From an uncultured Sphingomonas sp. (GTDB lineage Bacteria; Pseudomonadota; Alphaproteobacteria; Sphingomonadales; Sphingomonadaceae): 64,000 nucleotides of DNA. Positions 15,276-22,652 of the stretch are shown one piece after another. Position numbers and translations under genes: made by a program. Position 1 is the stretch's first letter. Each line of letters starts with the position of its first letter. The notes under the pieces were generated by a model. It was not told the origin of the DNA and made no database searches. It saw nothing but the letters and a program-made list of their open reading frames with translations. The stretch is from positions 1 to 64,000 of the forward strand of contig CAJYLV010000008.1 in NCBI GenBank assembly GCA_913776255.1. The letters run 5' to 3'.

Positions 15276-16240
15276 AGCGACTCGCCGCGCTGCGTGAGCA
15301 GGTCGAAGATCAGGCCGTCTACGGGATCGCTGGGCCGGTCGGCTGGCGAGATGCGGTGATCAGCTGGAGCGAGAATGTCGCCGGAAGCTTGGGCGACCGT
15401 ACCTATTCACGCTACTGCTGCTCGCTGCGCCAGCTTCGCACGGTACTCGACCCGCTTTCGGTGCAGGAGATCACTCCGGAGCTGCTGAAGGAGCTGATCA
15501 AGCAGCGCCGCCGCGCTGGCGTGAAGAATGCGACGATCCGCCGCGATCTGACGGCGCTGTCCAGCGTCCTGAACCACGCCGCCGATGAGGGATGGATCGC
15601 AGAGAATCCGGCCGGTGGATTGAACCGTCGACGGCTGGTGCCCGAACGCACCGTTCGAATCATGCTGCCTCAGCCGGAGTCGATCGCGTTGGTCTTTGCC
15701 CGCCTGCCCTCGCGGATCCGCGATGTCTGCGAATTCACCCGCGAGACCGGCCTGCGCCTTGAGGAGGTCACCACCCTCGCGCATGCCGATATCGATCGCG
15801 TAGAGCGCACCATCACGGTGAACCGCGGCAAGGGTGACAAGACCCGAGTTGTGCCGCTGACGAAAACGGCGGACGCGATCGCCGATCGCCAGCCCCGCTA
15901 CATCGGCAAGCATTGGGTCTTCTGGAAGGGCAAGGGCGTGAGATTGACCGACCTGTCCTCCCGGCTGGGCGGCTTCATGCGCCGGGTGGCACGAAAGGCG
16001 GCACGCGAGAACGTCGAGTTTCACGCCTTCAGCCACCACGATTTTCGCCACCTGTTCGCCGTCGAGTATCTGCGGAATGGCCGGGGATCGATCTACGACC
16101 TGCAAGGCGAACTTGGCCACGGGACGATCACGATCACCGAGCGCTATTTGGCGTTCCTGACGCCCGATCAGGTGAAAGCCGCCAAGTCGACGATGGCACA
16201 GCGTGGGGCACAAGCCCCGCGGTCTGAGGCAAGCGCCTGA
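15167..16240 (+). CDS. Tyrosine site-specific integrase
   Basis: The 357-aa product has a short N-terminal arm-binding domain (LREGIYWARFKVRGQEHRQ). A SAM-like core-binding domain occupies about 55-150, and the catalytic domain 165-335. The catalytic set is present: R197 (TGLRLEE), K222-K225 region, H291-R294 (HDFRH), H318 (LGHG) and Y327 (ERYLAF). I start at ATG 15167 because MPKNLYLREGIY is a typical family start. It should recombine the element's attP with the 3' part of a tRNA-Thr gene; the tRNA remnant lies 60 bp after its stop. Confidence 0.92.
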   Translation: MPKNLYLREGIYWARFKVRGQEHRQSLRTRSERVAMKRLAALREQVEDQAVYGIAGPVGWRDAVISWSENVAGSLGDRTYSRYCCSLRQLRTVLDPLSVQEITPELLKELIKQRRRAGVKNATIRRDLTALSSVLNHAADEGWIAENPAGGLNRRRLVPERTVRIMLPQPESIALVFARLPSRIRDVCEFTRETGLRLEEVTTLAHADIDRVERTITVNRGKGDKTRVVPLTKTADAIADRQPRYIGKHWVFWKGKGVRLTDLSSRLGGFMRRVARKAARENVEFHAFSHHDFRHLFAVEYLRNGRGSIYDLQGELGHGTITITERYLAFLTPDQVKAAKSTMAQRGAQAPRSEASA

Positions 16241-16267
16241 TGCAAAGGTGGCGGAAACGTTGGAAGA

Positions 16268-16912
16268 TTAATGCGTATGGCGGGGTTCGCCGCCAAGGAT
16301 TTGTAAACCGAAGGTCGCGGGTTCGATCCCTGCAACCGGCACCATGTCGGCCATCGCGCCCGTCGACACGCGCGGCGCGTCAAGTATTTGCATTAGTCTG
16401 GCGGGTACACCGGCCACGACCGTGTTCGGCTCGACATCATTCCGGACGAGCGCGCCTGCGGCAACGATGCTGCCGCGACCGATCGTAGTGCCGGCCAGAA
16501 TTGTACTCTGGCAGCCGATCCACGCACCGTCCTCTACCGTGATCGATGCACCTTTGACCTGGCCTGCGCGACGTTCCGAGGCGCCGATCTGGTGATCTGC
16601 GGTCACGAACCGGACGTCGTGGCCGACGACCACGTTATTGCCCAGCGTGATGGGTGCCGTAAGATCGAAAAAGCAGCAGCGATTGATGAAGACCCGGTCA
16701 CCTGTCCGTAATCCGAAGCCGTTGATCCTGCACCCGCCCTTAATGGTTGGCGCGATTCCACAGCGAAGTGAAAGTGCGCGATAGATATAGGCGCGCACGC
16801 GCGAGCTTATCGGATCGTCAGGGAGAGTGGCGGCGATCGCATTGATTATCGCCACCGCCCACGCTCGCGCTATTACTCCCAGCATCGAACAATCCCGTTT
16901 CGCATAAGTCAC
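16268..16912 (-). CDS. Left-handed beta-helix acyltransferase with unusual C-terminus
   Basis: The product is a WcaF/Maa-type O-acetyltransferase. Hexapeptide repeats span about residues 75-180 (ITLGNNVVVGHDVRFVTADHQIG, ITVEDGAWIGCQSTILAG, TTIGRGSIVAAGALVRNDV), and the family ending NTVVAGVPARLM follows. An N-terminal helix precedes them. Such enzymes acetylate sugars of surface polysaccharides. After about residue 186 the frame runs antisense through the tRNA-Thr remnant, adding VAGIEPATFGLQ and a tail from the integrated element. The native protein probably ended near there, so the last 25 residues are likely non-native or unimportant. Confidence 0.8.
   Translation of the reverse strand: MTYAKRDCSMLGVIARAWAVAIINAIAATLPDDPISSRVRAYIYRALSLRCGIAPTIKGGCRINGFGLRTGDRVFINRCCFFDLTAPITLGNNVVVGHDVRFVTADHQIGASERRAGQVKGASITVEDGAWIGCQSTILAGTTIGRGSIVAAGALVRNDVEPNTVVAGVPARLMQILDAPRVSTGAMADMVPVAGIEPATFGLQILGGEPRHTH
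16300..16344 (+). repeat. Attachment site: 3' remnant of tRNA-Thr(UGU)
   Basis: The sequence from the anticodon loop (TTTGTAA, anticodon TGT at 16302-16304) through the T-arm GGGTTCGATCCC to ACCGGCACCA is the 3' half of a tRNA. The 5' half is absent: the bases before it cannot pair with ACCGA of the anticodon stem or with the acceptor end. This is the usual junction left when an element integrates in a tRNA gene. The intact tRNA-Thr should lie at the element's other end, beyond position 1. Confidence 0.75.
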
Positions 16913-17057
16913 TTACGCCGGCTCAAAAAAATCGACTCCGGGACGGTTTCTTTACGCCCAGTACTTTGTAGCAAAATCGCGGATCGCGTCCACTGCGGCG
17001 AAAGACGGAAGAGTGACGCCTGCAACCCGCACGCCACTCACTCGTTGCCGTCGGGCA

Positions 17058-17756
17058 ATGAGGGTGAAAGTCGCCAGCTACAATATCCGCAAGGCCATCG
17101 GCACCGATCGTCGTCGCAGCCCGGAGCGGGTGCTCCAGGTCCTGCGGGAAATCGACGCCGATCTGGTCGCGCTGCAGGAAGCGGATCGGCGTTTTGGCCA
17201 GCGCGCCGCCGTTCTCACGCCGCACTTGCTTGACGAGCATAGCGACTGGAAGCCGGTCAGCCTCGGCATGCGCGCCAGCAGCCTTGGCTGGCATGGCAAC
17301 GCCATTCTGGTGCGAAAAGCTGCCCGCATCCTGGATTGCGAGCAACTTCATCTGCCCGCGCTGGAGCCGCGTGGCGCGGTGATGGCGATCGCCGCCGTCG
17401 GTGACGCCACAATCCGGATCATCGGAATGCATCTCGATCTGTCGGGACTATGGCGCCGCCGCCAAGCGGCGGCGATCCTCGCGCATGTCGGGTCGAATGG
17501 CGAAACGATACCGACCGTCATGATGGGCGACCTCAACGAATGGAGCCGCGCCGCTGGTTGCCTGCGCGATTTCGGGGGCTCGTTCCGGTTCGCCGACACC
17601 GGGCCCAGTTTCCATGCCCGGCGTCCGATCGCCCGACTCGACCGGATCATGGTTTCATCGGAATGGCAGATCGCGGCCTGCGGCGTTCACCAGTCCGCGG
17701 CCGCGCGGGTCGCCTCGGATCATCTGCCGATCTGGGCCGACCTCACGCTAAGCTAG
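17058..17756 (+). CDS. Endonuclease/exonuclease/phosphatase family hydrolase
   Basis: The 232-aa product from ATG 17058 starts with the EEP signature VKVASYNIRKAIGTDRR. It continues with ALQEADRRFG (metal Glu), GMHLDLSG (catalytic His), MGDLNEWS (Asp/Asn pair) and the C-terminal SDHLPIWADL (Asp-His). All metal-centre motifs are present, so a phosphodiesterase or phosphatase activity is expected; the substrate cannot be told. It sits divergent from the acyltransferase across 145 bp and upstream of the SWIB gene. The alternative start at 17013 adds 15 unlikely residues. Confidence 0.85.
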   Translation: MRVKVASYNIRKAIGTDRRRSPERVLQVLREIDADLVALQEADRRFGQRAAVLTPHLLDEHSDWKPVSLGMRASSLGWHGNAILVRKAARILDCEQLHLPALEPRGAVMAIAAVGDATIRIIGMHLDLSGLWRRRQAAAILAHVGSNGETIPTVMMGDLNEWSRAAGCLRDFGGSFRFADTGPSFHARRPIARLDRIMVSSEWQIAACGVHQSAAARVASDHLPIWADLTLS

Positions 17757-17974
17757 CATCCAGTCACGTGATACGAGGTGGCTGCGATGCTGTCCGGGCA
17801 TGACGCGAACGGCCGTAGCGGCGCTCGCACGCCGGCCCGAGCCACCCCTGCGACCTTCCGGCGCGTGCTTCCTTGTGTACCGCGGCAAAACCACTGATAA
17901 GCCGTGTGCAGGATGAACTTGCGCCGCACCCGGGTGTTGCGCCATCCAATGGCAGTTCAGGAAGGGAGTTTATC

Positions 17975-18316
17975 ATGGCGAAGTCGGCGGAGAAACGCGG
18001 CAAGGACGAAACCAAGGCCGCGGAGAAGAAGGTCAAGTCGACCGGCAAGCCTGCCGGCGGTGCCCGCGGCGGCATTACCGCCCCCGTCACCCCCTCGGCC
18101 GATCTCGCGGAGATCGTCGGCAAGAACGACCTGCCGCGCAGCGAGGTCGTCAGCAAGGTGTGGGACTATATCAAGAAGCACGACCTGCAGGACGCCAAGG
18201 ACCGTCGCCAGATCAACGCCGACGACAAGCTCGAGAAGATCTTCGGCAAGAAGTCGGCCAGCATGTTCGAGATGAACAAGTTCCTCAGCGCGCATCTGAC
18301 CGCGAAGAAGGACTGA
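17975..18316 (+). CDS. SWIB/MDM2 domain protein
   Basis: The 113-aa product has a Lys/Ala-rich N-terminal tail (AKSAEKRGKDETKAAEKKVK) like histone-like proteins. One SWIB domain follows (about 38-112: SADLAEIVGKNDLPRSEVVS, VWDYIKKHDLQD, KIFGKKSASMFEMNKFLSAHL). Bacterial SWIB proteins are short and have been linked to nucleoid or topoisomerase context, with no fixed role. The start is set by a strong GGAAGGGAG eight bases before ATG 17975. It converges with mprF. Confidence 0.88.
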   Translation: MAKSAEKRGKDETKAAEKKVKSTGKPAGGARGGITAPVTPSADLAEIVGKNDLPRSEVVSKVWDYIKKHDLQDAKDRRQINADDKLEKIFGKKSASMFEMNKFLSAHLTAKKD

Positions 18317-18343
18317 CCGGCGGAGCGCGCTCGCCGCGGTCGA

Positions 18344-20914
18344 TCACGATCCGGCGGGCGCGTGCCCGATCAGCCGCGACAGGTCGCGAAGCGTGCGGAT
18401 CATCGCGATCCCCTTCGGCCCGGCGATGTAGCGCGGCTCCCAGCGCGGGGCGAACTTCTCCTTGTAGCTGCGCAGGCCGCGAAAGCCGTAGAACCGCTCG
18501 CCGTGGTGGAACACCAGCGACGCCGCGCGTGCCCAGGCCGGGGCCAGCCGTCGCCCCGAGATTCCCGACAGCGGTGCGATGCCGAGCGAGAAGCGCTGGT
18601 AACCGCGGTCCTTGGCCCATTGCAGGATGTTGACGAACAGGAAGTCCATTGTGCCGTGCGGCGCATCGTCGCGATGCCGCATCAGATCGACCGACGCCTC
18701 GGCATGGTTCTCGGTCAGCCACAGATTGGCGAAGGCGGCGATCCGCTCTCCCTCCATCACCAGCGCGACGTCGAAGCGCGTCATATAGTCACGGCTGAAA
18801 TGGCCGAGACTGAAGCTCTTTTCGGCATGCCCTTTCGCCGCCATCCATTCGTCGGAGATCGCCGCCAGTTCGTCGAGCACCACCGGCACCGCGGCCGCGG
18901 GGACGATCCGGAAGGTGAGCCCTCGCCGCGCCGCCGCACGCTCCGCCTTGCGCACCGAGCGCAGCCGCGGCGTGTCGAGCGTGAAATCCGGCAGGTCGAC
19001 GATCGCTTCCTCGCCATATTTTATGACGTGCAGCCCCATGCCGATCGCCAGTTCGAGCACCGGTCCGGTGACCTGATAGAGCATCAGCCGGCCCTGCGCC
19101 TGATCGGCCTTGTCGCGAATGCGCCAGAGGAGTTCGGGCCAGTCGTCGCGCGAACCGACCGGATCGCCCATCACGATCCAGCTCGCGCCGCGCACCTGAT
19201 ACATCAGCATCGCTGCGCCGGACTCGGCGAACAGTAATCTCTTGTCCTCGATCATCGCCAGCATCGCATCGGTGCGATCGGCCAGCGCCAGGACCTGCGC
19301 GCGCGCCGCTGGTTCGAACGCCCTAGGCTCGGGTGCCTGCGGGGGGGACATCCACCGCCACACCAGCGCCGCGAACAACGCGACCGTCGCCGCTAGGGTC
19401 GCGCGCAGGAACCGCGGCGCGTCGCTCTTCAGCGCGAAATGCCACCAGAGATCGTCTTCGTAGGGGACGCGGCGATAGGCGAACAACCCGATCCACACCG
19501 CTGCGGCAAGCACCACCAGCACCGCCGACAACCACCCTGCCGACCAACGGATCTGCGTGAGCGCGGTGCGGCGATAGAACGCGCCGCGCGTCCATTGCAG
19601 CATCGCGGCGAGCGTGAGGCAGGCGATCGCCTCCTCGTAATCGATCCCCTTGGCCAGCGAGAAGCCGGCCCCGGCGAGCAGCAAGGCACGCGTGGCGACG
19701 AACGCGCCGTCGAGCCGGCGATAGAGCCCGGGCGCGAGTAGCAGCAGCCCGGTGCCGACGAGGCTTCCCGCGATATGGCTCGCCTCGATGAAGGGCAGCG
19801 GCACGATCGACGCCAGTGCGCCCATGCGGGCGTGCAGCGACGGCAGCGAGCCTGAGAGCAGCAGCATCGCGCCGCCCATGAAGGTCGCCGCGGCCAGCGC
19901 CACCGGCGCGATGCCATTGGCGACCGCACGACCGTCACGCAACAGCCGCGACGACAGCGGATGATCGAGCAGATGCCGGCGCCGCAATCCCTCGCGCCAC
20001 GCGAGGATCGCGACCGCCACCGCGAGGGGAAGGAGGTAATAGATGACGCGATAGGCGATCAGCGCCGCGAAGGCGATCGAACGGTCACCCGGCAGCACCG
20101 CGAGCACCACCGCTTCGAACACGCCGATCCCGCCGGGAACGTGCGCGAGCACCGCCGCGACGATCCCGAGCGCGTAGGCGAGGATGAAGGCGGGCAGCAG
20201 CGCCGGGGCAGCGCCGTGGACGAGGACGAACAGCGCAGCGGCGGCGGTGCTGGTATCGAGGACCGCCAGCGCGATCTGCGCGAGCGCCTGCGGCATCGTC
20301 GGCAGCGGCACGCTCAACCGCCACAGCCGCAACGGCCCGCGGGCATTGCCGCACAGCATGATGATCGTGACGATCGACACCAGAATGACGGCGGCGATGG
20401 CATGCGACAAGGCGGCCGGGATCGTCATCCCCGCCAGATCGATCGGTCCGCTGCGCGCCAGTAGCGCGACGGCGGCGACGGTCACCACCCCGCTCCAGAA
20501 GGTGGCGCTGGCGATTCCGATCACGCGCGCCACGTCCGGGCCGTCGAGCCCGGCGGCGGTATAGATGCGATAACGCGCCGACCCGCCCGTCAGCAGCGAG
20601 AGCCCGAGATTGTGGCTGAGCGTGTAGCTCGTGAAGGATGCGAGCGCCGCCACCCGCCACGGCAGCGGACGCCCGATCGTCCGCAGCGCCAGCACGTCGT
20701 AGCCGGTCAGGGTCAGGTAGCTGAGCGCCGTGAAGAACAGCGAGGCGAGGATTTGCCACGGGGTCAGGGCGTGCAGCGCGGCCCGGATGTGCGAGAAATG
20801 CAGTTCGCGGGTCAGCTGCTGCATCGCGGCGAAGCCGAGCCCGATCAGCACCAGCACTATGACGAGCGACAGCGCGGTGCGATGCCGCGCGAGCCACGCC
20901 CGCACCTCAAGCAT
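18344..20914 (-). CDS. mprF: Bifunctional lysylphosphatidylglycerol flippase/synthetase MprF
   Basis: The 856-aa product has the MprF layout. The N-terminal flippase domain of about 14 membrane spans covers residues 10-515, including SYTLSHNLGLSLLTGGSARYR and HVPGGIGVFEAVVL. A cytosolic C-terminal DUF2156 domain (about 545-840) carries MLMYQVRGASWIVMGDPVG and LGIAPLSG. MprF transfers lysine from Lys-tRNA to phosphatidylglycerol and flips the product, lowering surface negative charge. It overlaps the DUF2147 gene stop by 8 bases and lies downstream of a VirJ/AcvB-like gene, an arrangement recalling lpiA-acvB of Agrobacterium. The amino acid transferred cannot be read from sequence. Confidence 0.9.
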   Translation of the reverse strand: MLEVRAWLARHRTALSLVIVLVLIGLGFAAMQQLTRELHFSHIRAALHALTPWQILASLFFTALSYLTLTGYDVLALRTIGRPLPWRVAALASFTSYTLSHNLGLSLLTGGSARYRIYTAAGLDGPDVARVIGIASATFWSGVVTVAAVALLARSGPIDLAGMTIPAALSHAIAAVILVSIVTIIMLCGNARGPLRLWRLSVPLPTMPQALAQIALAVLDTSTAAAALFVLVHGAAPALLPAFILAYALGIVAAVLAHVPGGIGVFEAVVLAVLPGDRSIAFAALIAYRVIYYLLPLAVAVAILAWREGLRRRHLLDHPLSSRLLRDGRAVANGIAPVALAAATFMGGAMLLLSGSLPSLHARMGALASIVPLPFIEASHIAGSLVGTGLLLLAPGLYRRLDGAFVATRALLLAGAGFSLAKGIDYEEAIACLTLAAMLQWTRGAFYRRTALTQIRWSAGWLSAVLVVLAAAVWIGLFAYRRVPYEDDLWWHFALKSDAPRFLRATLAATVALFAALVWRWMSPPQAPEPRAFEPAARAQVLALADRTDAMLAMIEDKRLLFAESGAAMLMYQVRGASWIVMGDPVGSRDDWPELLWRIRDKADQAQGRLMLYQVTGPVLELAIGMGLHVIKYGEEAIVDLPDFTLDTPRLRSVRKAERAAARRGLTFRIVPAAAVPVVLDELAAISDEWMAAKGHAEKSFSLGHFSRDYMTRFDVALVMEGERIAAFANLWLTENHAEASVDLMRHRDDAPHGTMDFLFVNILQWAKDRGYQRFSLGIAPLSGISGRRLAPAWARAASLVFHHGERFYGFRGLRSYKEKFAPRWEPRYIAGPKGIAMIRTLRDLSRLIGHAPAGS

Positions 20915-21350
20915 GAGGAATGTCCGCGATCCGATGCCAGAGCTGCGACTTGCAGAGCAGCCCGCCGAGGATGCAGCCCTTCACCTTCATCTGGTCCGGC
21001 CCGACCTGCTGGATTATCGAATAGAAGCGCCGGTTCATGTCGGGCACGAAAACCGTCCCCGACCAGCTTCCCGGCTTTTCGGCGCGATAATTCTCCAAGA
21101 GTGCGGTGCCGATCAGTTTCGGCGTGCCGCCCTCGCGCGCGTCGTCCTGCGCCTCCTGATTCGCCCAGACGATCCAGCCGCAGAGCCGGTCACCGCACGG
21201 GCCGGTGCGGACCGCGACGCTCTTGTAGGGGTTCATCCAGGTGCCGTAAATCGGGGCCGGCGACGGCGTGCCTTGCGGCTCGGCCGCGGCGGGGACGGCA
21301 ATGGCCGTCGTCAAGGCCGCAACGGCCGCGGCAAGGCGAAAAGCGAACAT
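20907..21350 (-). CDS. DUF2147 exported protein
   Basis: From ATG 21350 the 147-aa product has a signal peptide (MFAFRLAAAVAALTTAIAVPAAA). The DUF2147 domain follows, with its conserved IYGTWMNPYKSVAVR strand, CGDRLCGWIVW, and the C-terminal MKVKGCILGGLLCKSQLWHR. It has four or more conserved cysteines in the periplasm. Family members occur widely in Proteobacteria without a settled function. Its stop overlaps the mprF start by 8 bases, so the two are co-translated. Confidence 0.85.
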   Translation of the reverse strand: MFAFRLAAAVAALTTAIAVPAAAEPQGTPSPAPIYGTWMNPYKSVAVRTGPCGDRLCGWIVWANQEAQDDAREGGTPKLIGTALLENYRAEKPGSWSGTVFVPDMNRRFYSIIQQVGPDQMKVKGCILGGLLCKSQLWHRIADIPHA

Positions 21351-21440
21351 GTTTGATCCCCTGTGATCCGTCAATTCTAGGCCGTCCTTGATTGCCGGCA
21401 CGTCGACGACGACTGAATTATCCGTAATGAAGATGACGGA

Positions 21441-22169
21441 TCAGCGACCATTTCCGATCGCGTCGCGCAGCGTCCGCGCGATCAACGACGCATCGTAGTT
21501 CATGAAATGCCCGCCCGGCAGCACGATACGCCGCAGATTGGCGCCGTGCAGCGCAGGGCACAGGCTGTCATGCTCCTCCGCGCCCTGGATGCAGGTCAGC
21601 CGCGTCCAGCCGATGCGTCGCGCGCTCGGGCTGGCGGGGAGGTCGGGTGCCCCGTCCCAGATGCCGCCGGGACTTGCCTTGAACAACAACGTGTTGCCAG
21701 GGACGAGCAGGATCACGCCCGCCACCGGCGGCCGCAGCGCGCCCGGGAGACGCGCGCTGGCGAATTGCAACATGTCGGCGCCGAACGACTGGCCGACCAG
21801 CACCACGCGCGTCGTGCCCGGCATCCGCTCCGCCCTAGCAACCGCCGACGCGATCATCGCCGCGGCCTGAGCCGGAGTCCGCCTCGTCCCGAATGCCGCC
21901 AGCGAGTTGAATCCGAGCACCGGAAGCCCGTCCGCGGTCAGCGCATCGATCAGCCGTGGCCCCATCCCGGCGTTCAGTCCCATGTCGCCCGACAGGAACA
22001 GGACCTGCGTGCCGCGCATGGCGCGCGGTACGGGCGCACGCGCCGGGAAGACCCTGAGCACGGGGCCACCGTAATAGCCGAGATAGCCGATCCCGCCAGC
22101 CGCCAGCAGCGTGACGGCGGCAAGCGCGCCGGCGGCGACCGCGAACCAGTTGCGGTGCGGATGCGGCAT
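21441..22169 (-). CDS. VirJ/AcvB-type exported hydrolase
   Basis: The 242-aa product has an N-terminal signal/anchor (about 8-33) and an alpha/beta-hydrolase fold of the VirJ family. Landmarks are FLSGDMGLN near residue 58, the nucleophile elbow VGQSFGADM (about 124-132), CIQGAEEHDSLC, and the late GGHFMNYD with the catalytic His. In Agrobacterium the related AcvB is a periplasmic hydrolase of lysyl-phosphatidylglycerol and works with the MprF homologue LpiA. Here the gene lies just upstream of DUF2147 and mprF on the same strand (90-bp gap), suggesting the same pairing. The catalytic assignment is from family knowledge. Confidence 0.8.
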   Translation of the reverse strand: MPHPHRNWFAVAAGALAAVTLLAAGGIGYLGYYGGPVLRVFPARAPVPRAMRGTQVLFLSGDMGLNAGMGPRLIDALTADGLPVLGFNSLAAFGTRRTPAQAAAMIASAVARAERMPGTTRVVLVGQSFGADMLQFASARLPGALRPPVAGVILLVPGNTLLFKASPGGIWDGAPDLPASPSARRIGWTRLTCIQGAEEHDSLCPALHGANLRRIVLPGGHFMNYDASLIARTLRDAIGNGR

Positions 22170-22172
22170 CGC

Positions 22173-22556
22173 TCAGGCGCTCACGGCGTAGGTGATGACG
22201 AAACAGGCGGCGGTGAGCAGCAGCATGGCGACGATGAAACTTGCGTCCGCCACTTGCTCCAGCCGGTGCAGCCACGCCCGCCCCCGCGCATCGGGGGTGC
22301 GGACCGCGAGATAGGAGGCCAGCATCGCGATGAGGAAGATCAGCGAGTCGATCGCGAGCAGGTCGTCCGCAAAGCTGGCGCGCTTGCCCCATGCGATCCC
22401 GACGTGCAGCAAGCCGATGCCCGTGAGGCAGACCCCGACCATCGCCGCCGCCATCGGGCAAATCAATCGGCACACGCGCTCGTCGAGCGCCGACTGCGAG
22501 CGGCGCCGGTCAGCGGCATCGGGACGCAAACGCTCCGGAGGGAAAGGATCACCCAT
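22173..22556 (-). CDS. Small multi-span membrane protein, 127 aa
   Basis: The product has a polar N-terminus (MGDPFPPERLRPDAADRR) and then three hydrophobic spans (about 34-54, 67-86, 105-125). Its stop lies 3 bases before the VirJ-like start, so both are probably transcribed together. A palindrome at 22601-22618, 45 bp upstream of the start, is a candidate control site. No family recognised; it may assist the envelope-lipid genes that follow. Confidence 0.6.
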   Translation of the reverse strand: MGDPFPPERLRPDAADRRRSQSALDERVCRLICPMAAAMVGVCLTGIGLLHVGIAWGKRASFADDLLAIDSLIFLIAMLASYLAVRTPDARGRAWLHRLEQVADASFIVAMLLLTAACFVITYAVSA

Positions 22557-22600
22557 GCGGCGCTTCTGCCCGCGCCGCCTTCGCCCCGCCCTGTCCGGAA

Positions 22601-22618
22601 CATGACTGATCGGTCATG
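22601..22618. promoter_or_regulatory. 18-bp palindrome, possible TetR-type operator
   Basis: CATGACTGATCGGTCATG is palindromic except for one central pair. Its size and symmetry resemble operators of TetR-family dimers. It lies in the 96-bp gap between the ppx stop and the membrane-protein gene, 45 bp before the latter's start. No TetR gene is present in the window. Confidence 0.4.
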
Positions 22619-22652
22619 ATCCGCCACGCGCAAGACGTTCAGAACGCTCGGA

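Noticed and set aside
16268..16345. VAGIEPATFGLQ as a conserved protein motif of the acyltransferase
   Set aside because: It is the well-known artefact of translating a tRNA 3' half in reverse; the tRNA-Thr remnant lies on the other strand here.
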